DNA of 64,000 nt from CADEED01 sp043747835 (GTDB lineage: Bacteria > Pseudomonadota > Gammaproteobacteria > Steroidobacterales > Steroidobacteraceae): assembly GCA_043747835.1 (NCBI GenBank), contig JAYTOK010000025.1, positions 71,338 through 135,337 on the forward strand. The letters run 5' to 3'. A program made the position numbers and the translations under genes. Under the pieces are notes generated by a model. It saw only the letters and a program-made list of their open reading frames with translations, ran no database searches and was not told the origin of the DNA. Positions 61,301 to 64,000 of this stretch are shown piece by piece (position 1 is the first letter of the stretch; each line of letters opens with the position of its first letter).

Positions 61301-63589
61301 CTACGCGGCTTTGCATTGCTTCCTAATCGCCGCTGTATGATTTTCGTCAGCAGCCTGCATCAACTCTAAAAGCGCGGCACTAGCGTCCCGTGTTTCCTCA
61401 ATCGTCATCGACGAGTGCGAAATAAAATCTTCCAGCGTATCTGAGTGAGACTCAACCTGTGACAAGCGTTCCAGCGCGACCATTCGGGTCTTATCGAGAC
61501 CGGGATGAAGTTTGGTCATCGCCTCAAGCTTATCTTTAATCGGATGGGTGCCGGGCACCTTAAAAGCTAGGAATAACTCCAACACCCTTCGAATGATGTT
61601 TGGCATCAGATAGCCGTATTCAGAATGACCTGTCCCGGCCTTTTCAAACTCGAGCACCTTCATACACAGGAAGTGATATTCAGAATCGTACACTCTGAGC
61701 TGCGACGGCAATTCCACCAGTGAAGCCGAACGCGGTCCGCCGACATTGGAAACTTTGACATCCAGGAAAAGCAACGCCGCAGTTTGGGGCGTGGCCTTAT
61801 GCTCCGACTTCCAGAATTTCTTGAATTCGTTCATGCAGTGCTGATTGTGCGTCAGGACGAAGAGCTGCTTTGCCCCCTTGAGACGGGAATAGACCATCGC
61901 ACAGGCATAGTTCATGGCCTTCGTATCCAGGCTCGACACCGGATCGTCGACAACCACAATCAAGTCCGCCAGCTTGCGTCCGTCTGACTCCAGCGTTGAG
62001 AGGAAATAGCAGAGCGCAAGTGCGGTCTTCTCGCCCTCACTAGGCGGACCCTTTACAAGTTTTCCGTGACGATGGAGTTCATACCCGTCCTTCGCTGTAA
62101 CAACGCTCAACTCCTGGTGTCCTAAATACAGGTGAACGAGCTTGGTGATGACGGCCGCTGCAGGGCCGTGAGTCCTAACCTTATTCCTTAGGTCCTTAAT
62201 CTGATCTTTGGTCGTTTTCTCATCTGCTTGAGCTTTGTCGCGATCTTTCTGTGCTTTGTCTACGGCATCGATGTTTTCTTTGAATTCCGTGTGGGCTTCC
62301 GCAAGAAAGTGACGCTTGATGGAAATCCTCGCCTCATCTTGATGTTTTCCGAACTCCGCGACAGCTTTGTTGTGCTGATCTATCACGGCATTGACCGCCG
62401 ACAGCGCATCTGTAAACCGAGTTGACATCGTCTCGACGGCTTCATCGCTTGGAAGCTTGTGTGTGAGGGTCAGAGTCGGAGCGGCAATCCTTGCGACGTA
62501 GATTCTTTTTATTTCAGCGTGTGCGGATCGAATCGCCACCATCGCCTGCTGTAATTCTTCCGCCTTGGCCTTAAGTTCCGCATCAAGCTCAGGCATGAGC
62601 TTAAGTTCCGAACATGTGAGAACAGCGAGTTCCAGCCGGTTTAGCGATGCGTTTGCTTGTCCTTGAGCTGTAGATAGCCCGGCGACAAACTTAGTCAGGG
62701 CGTCGTCAAAAGCAGCTGCGAGAACCTTCGTTCGTTCTTCAGTCAACGGTCCAGCACAGAGAAGGCATGTTCCAAGCTTGTGTTGACGGTGGTATTCGTA
62801 GCCTTGTTTTGCCCAAGGGACCATTTCCGGATGGTCCACGAGATTTGCTGCCATCGATTCACCGGCACTAGTAGACGCTGCAAGCCTGGCATCAACGACT
62901 GCTTGACTGGTGGGGGCTGAGTTCGCAGAGATTGCGGTCGCCGTTGGCGGTGGCGATAGCCTGATTGCAACCCCTTCCAGTTCGTCCAGCTTCTTACTAT
63001 CCAGAATAGCCGTCGCGTCGTACTTAAGATTCTCATAGTCGGCCTGAAGTGCAGGGGCTTCATACTTTCGGTTTGAGAGATGGATCTTTGCTGCGATGTT
63101 CTTCGCCAGCCCACGCTTAAACGTGGTCAATATCCGATTCTTGTCCTCCAAGGATTGTTCTGCGCCAGCCAAGGCAGCAGTTAGAGCCGGCAGCCCTACC
63201 TCTGCCGCCTTGAGTGCAGCGGCGGCCTCGGCCTGCTCCTCGCTGATGTAAAAGATCGAATTCGCGGTTCCAGTGTTCCATTGCAAGTTGCGCTCGATGA
63301 AGTCGGTATTGAAAACACAAACCCTCTCTTGCAGCCCCGTCAGTTCGTCTGGAGATTTGAGGACCGCACCGCCTTCGAGCTCGAGTTCAAATGCGCAGCC
63401 CTCCGGAAGACCCTCTTGGCACTTACCTGCTTGGAGTGACGAGAACAGGCGGGAGAGAGTGCTTTTGCCGGAGCCGTTGAAACCATAGACAAGGGAATAG
63501 CGCGGGAACACCGGAAAAGTGTCTTTGGCTGCACGGTCAGCAAGGACACCCGCCCCTTTAAGGGTCCGAATTCTTGTTATGAATGTCAC
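61301..63589 (-). CDS. SMC-like AAA ATPase with zinc hook, RloC/PrrC-like
   Basis: A 762-residue protein of the AAA_13 type. Walker A is GFNGSGKST at residues 36-44, the ABC-type signature PSEGEKTALAL is at 516-526, and Walker B VVVDDPVSSLD is at 545-555. The middle has coiled-coil-like segments around a CLLC zinc hook (Cys275, Cys278), as in Rad50 and RloC. The C-terminal part contains IIRRVLE (Arg667, Glu671) and SHS (His715), an arrangement like the Arg-Glu-His triad of PrrC/RloC anticodon nucleases. It is visibly more AT-rich than the host genes. A tRNA-cleaving phage defence protein is the best guess; other SMC-type ATPases are possible. Confidence 0.7.
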   Translation of the reverse strand: MTFITRIRTLKGAGVLADRAAKDTFPVFPRYSLVYGFNGSGKSTLSRLFSSLQAGKCQEGLPEGCAFELELEGGAVLKSPDELTGLQERVCVFNTDFIERNLQWNTGTANSIFYISEEQAEAAAALKAAEVGLPALTAALAGAEQSLEDKNRILTTFKRGLAKNIAAKIHLSNRKYEAPALQADYENLKYDATAILDSKKLDELEGVAIRLSPPPTATAISANSAPTSQAVVDARLAASTSAGESMAANLVDHPEMVPWAKQGYEYHRQHKLGTCLLCAGPLTEERTKVLAAAFDDALTKFVAGLSTAQGQANASLNRLELAVLTCSELKLMPELDAELKAKAEELQQAMVAIRSAHAEIKRIYVARIAAPTLTLTHKLPSDEAVETMSTRFTDALSAVNAVIDQHNKAVAEFGKHQDEARISIKRHFLAEAHTEFKENIDAVDKAQKDRDKAQADEKTTKDQIKDLRNKVRTHGPAAAVITKLVHLYLGHQELSVVTAKDGYELHRHGKLVKGPPSEGEKTALALCYFLSTLESDGRKLADLIVVVDDPVSSLDTKAMNYACAMVYSRLKGAKQLFVLTHNQHCMNEFKKFWKSEHKATPQTAALLFLDVKVSNVGGPRSASLVELPSQLRVYDSEYHFLCMKVLEFEKAGTGHSEYGYLMPNIIRRVLELFLAFKVPGTHPIKDKLEAMTKLHPGLDKTRMVALERLSQVESHSDTLEDFISHSSMTIEETRDASAALLELMQAADENHTAAIRKQCKAA

Positions 63590-63768
63590 TTCATCTCCCT
63601 AGCTCCGGACAAAAGGTCCGGGACCTGGCGGCCAGGCGTCTCTGCCGCCGCCACTTCTAGCGCCTCTCCGTTGTAGATTCAATGTACAAGTTGGCACTTT
63701 AGCGACCGCCAATCTAAATGAGCTGTTAGCGCCTCACTACTACCCTTAGTAATACGAAACCCGCGACG

Positions 63769-64000
63769 CTAAGCATCCGATTCCGAATGCCCGACGCTCC
63801 AACTTCGCAGGTTCGCCTTGAGCAGCGCCTTGGTGTTGTCGCGCAGCGCTTCGCAGATTCTGAGCATCGCACGGAACTCCTCGCGCACTGAGCCAGGAAA
63901 CCCGCCTCCCTCATTCGCGACCTTGGCAATCTGATTGATGTTGCGGCCAATGCATGCCAGCTCCGCAATACTGCGCTTGAGTGCGAGCAACTCGTCCTTC
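63769..64000 (-). CDS. MobC-like mobilisation protein, partial (5' end off window)
   Basis: The frame continues upstream of the window edge (KDELLALKRSIAELACIGRN). IAELACIGRNINQIAKVANE is the ribbon-helix and helix pattern of MobC-type relaxosome accessory proteins, in which an LxxIGxNLNQIA motif is typical. It stops at 63769. A relaxase gene would be expected beyond the edge. It shows that the island is probably mobilisable. Confidence 0.65.
   Translation of the reverse strand, partial: KDELLALKRSIAELACIGRNINQIAKVANEGGGFPGSVREEFRAMLRICEALRDNTKALLKANLRSWSVGHSESDA

Noticed and set aside
1..64000. CRISPR array, rRNA or complete tRNA genes
   Set aside because: No regularly spaced repeats with unique spacers, and no rRNA or full tRNA pattern were seen; only the tRNA-Arg 3' fragment is present.

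Overview
The window looks like chromosome of a high-GC, Gram-negative gammaproteobacterium of the Xanthomonadales/Steroidobacter type. This is an inference from gene content (two TonB-dependent receptors, flavin-dependent halogenase-like genes beside them, FucP-type sugar transport, lipoprotein GH3, SthA) and from GC-rich codon use; no 16S or other lineage marker is present. Bases 1 to about 56,900 read as ordinary host chromosome. From about 57,600 to the right edge the sequence is a mobile island with visibly more AT-rich genes.

Bases 1-24,600 form a carbohydrate-uptake neighbourhood. A halogenase-like flavoprotein is coupled to a JmjC/cupin protein (483-3004). Facing them are a large TonB-dependent receptor, a second halogenase-like protein and a DUF6445 protein (3008-8387, minus strand). 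Next comes an operon for a fructokinase, a ROK repressor, a FucP-type sugar porter and an AGE-family isomerase (13257 down to 8609). This set would convert an imported hexose, most simply mannose, to fructose 6-phosphate. A LamG-GH2 glycosidase, a GH3 lipoprotein glucosidase, a third and catalytically degraded halogenase paralogue, an SGNH esterase, a sugar porter and an NTF2-like secreted protein complete the locus. Four of its start regions carry a related AT-rich motif with core TTAATGAAA, which suggests one regulator.

Bases 24,600-56,900 are mixed chromosomal genes: two ankyrin proteins, formate-THF ligase, an ECF42-type sigma factor with its DGPF/YCII partner, HDOD protein plus SthA, a TetR regulator, and a unit of membrane protein, M20 peptidase, TPR-sulfotransferase and TonB receptor. 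These are followed by a methyltransferase, a fibronectin-III protein, DUF6607, a DDAH-like enzyme and a GST-SnoaL fusion. A long minus-strand export operon follows (GntR/YtrA regulator, ABC ATPase, ABC permease, Yip1, MacA-like adaptor, MacB-type ATPase and permease) with a perfect AGTGTA-TGGG-TACACT operator upstream, and then RecQ.

At 57,594-57,638 lies the 3' part of a tRNA-Arg(ACG), cut at the anticodon loop, with clustered repeats on both sides. This is the mark of integrase-mediated insertion. To its right are a three-gene cassette (Gp37/Gp68 three-Cys protein, its partner TcmP, and a HEPN protein with the RX4H RNase motif), an unrecognised secreted protein, a large SMC/RloC-like ATPase with a CxxC zinc hook, and the start of a MobC-like mobilisation gene. 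The most plausible reading is an integrative mobilisable element carrying probable anti-phage cargo. The Gp37-TcmP-HEPN cassette is the best candidate for an undescribed system.
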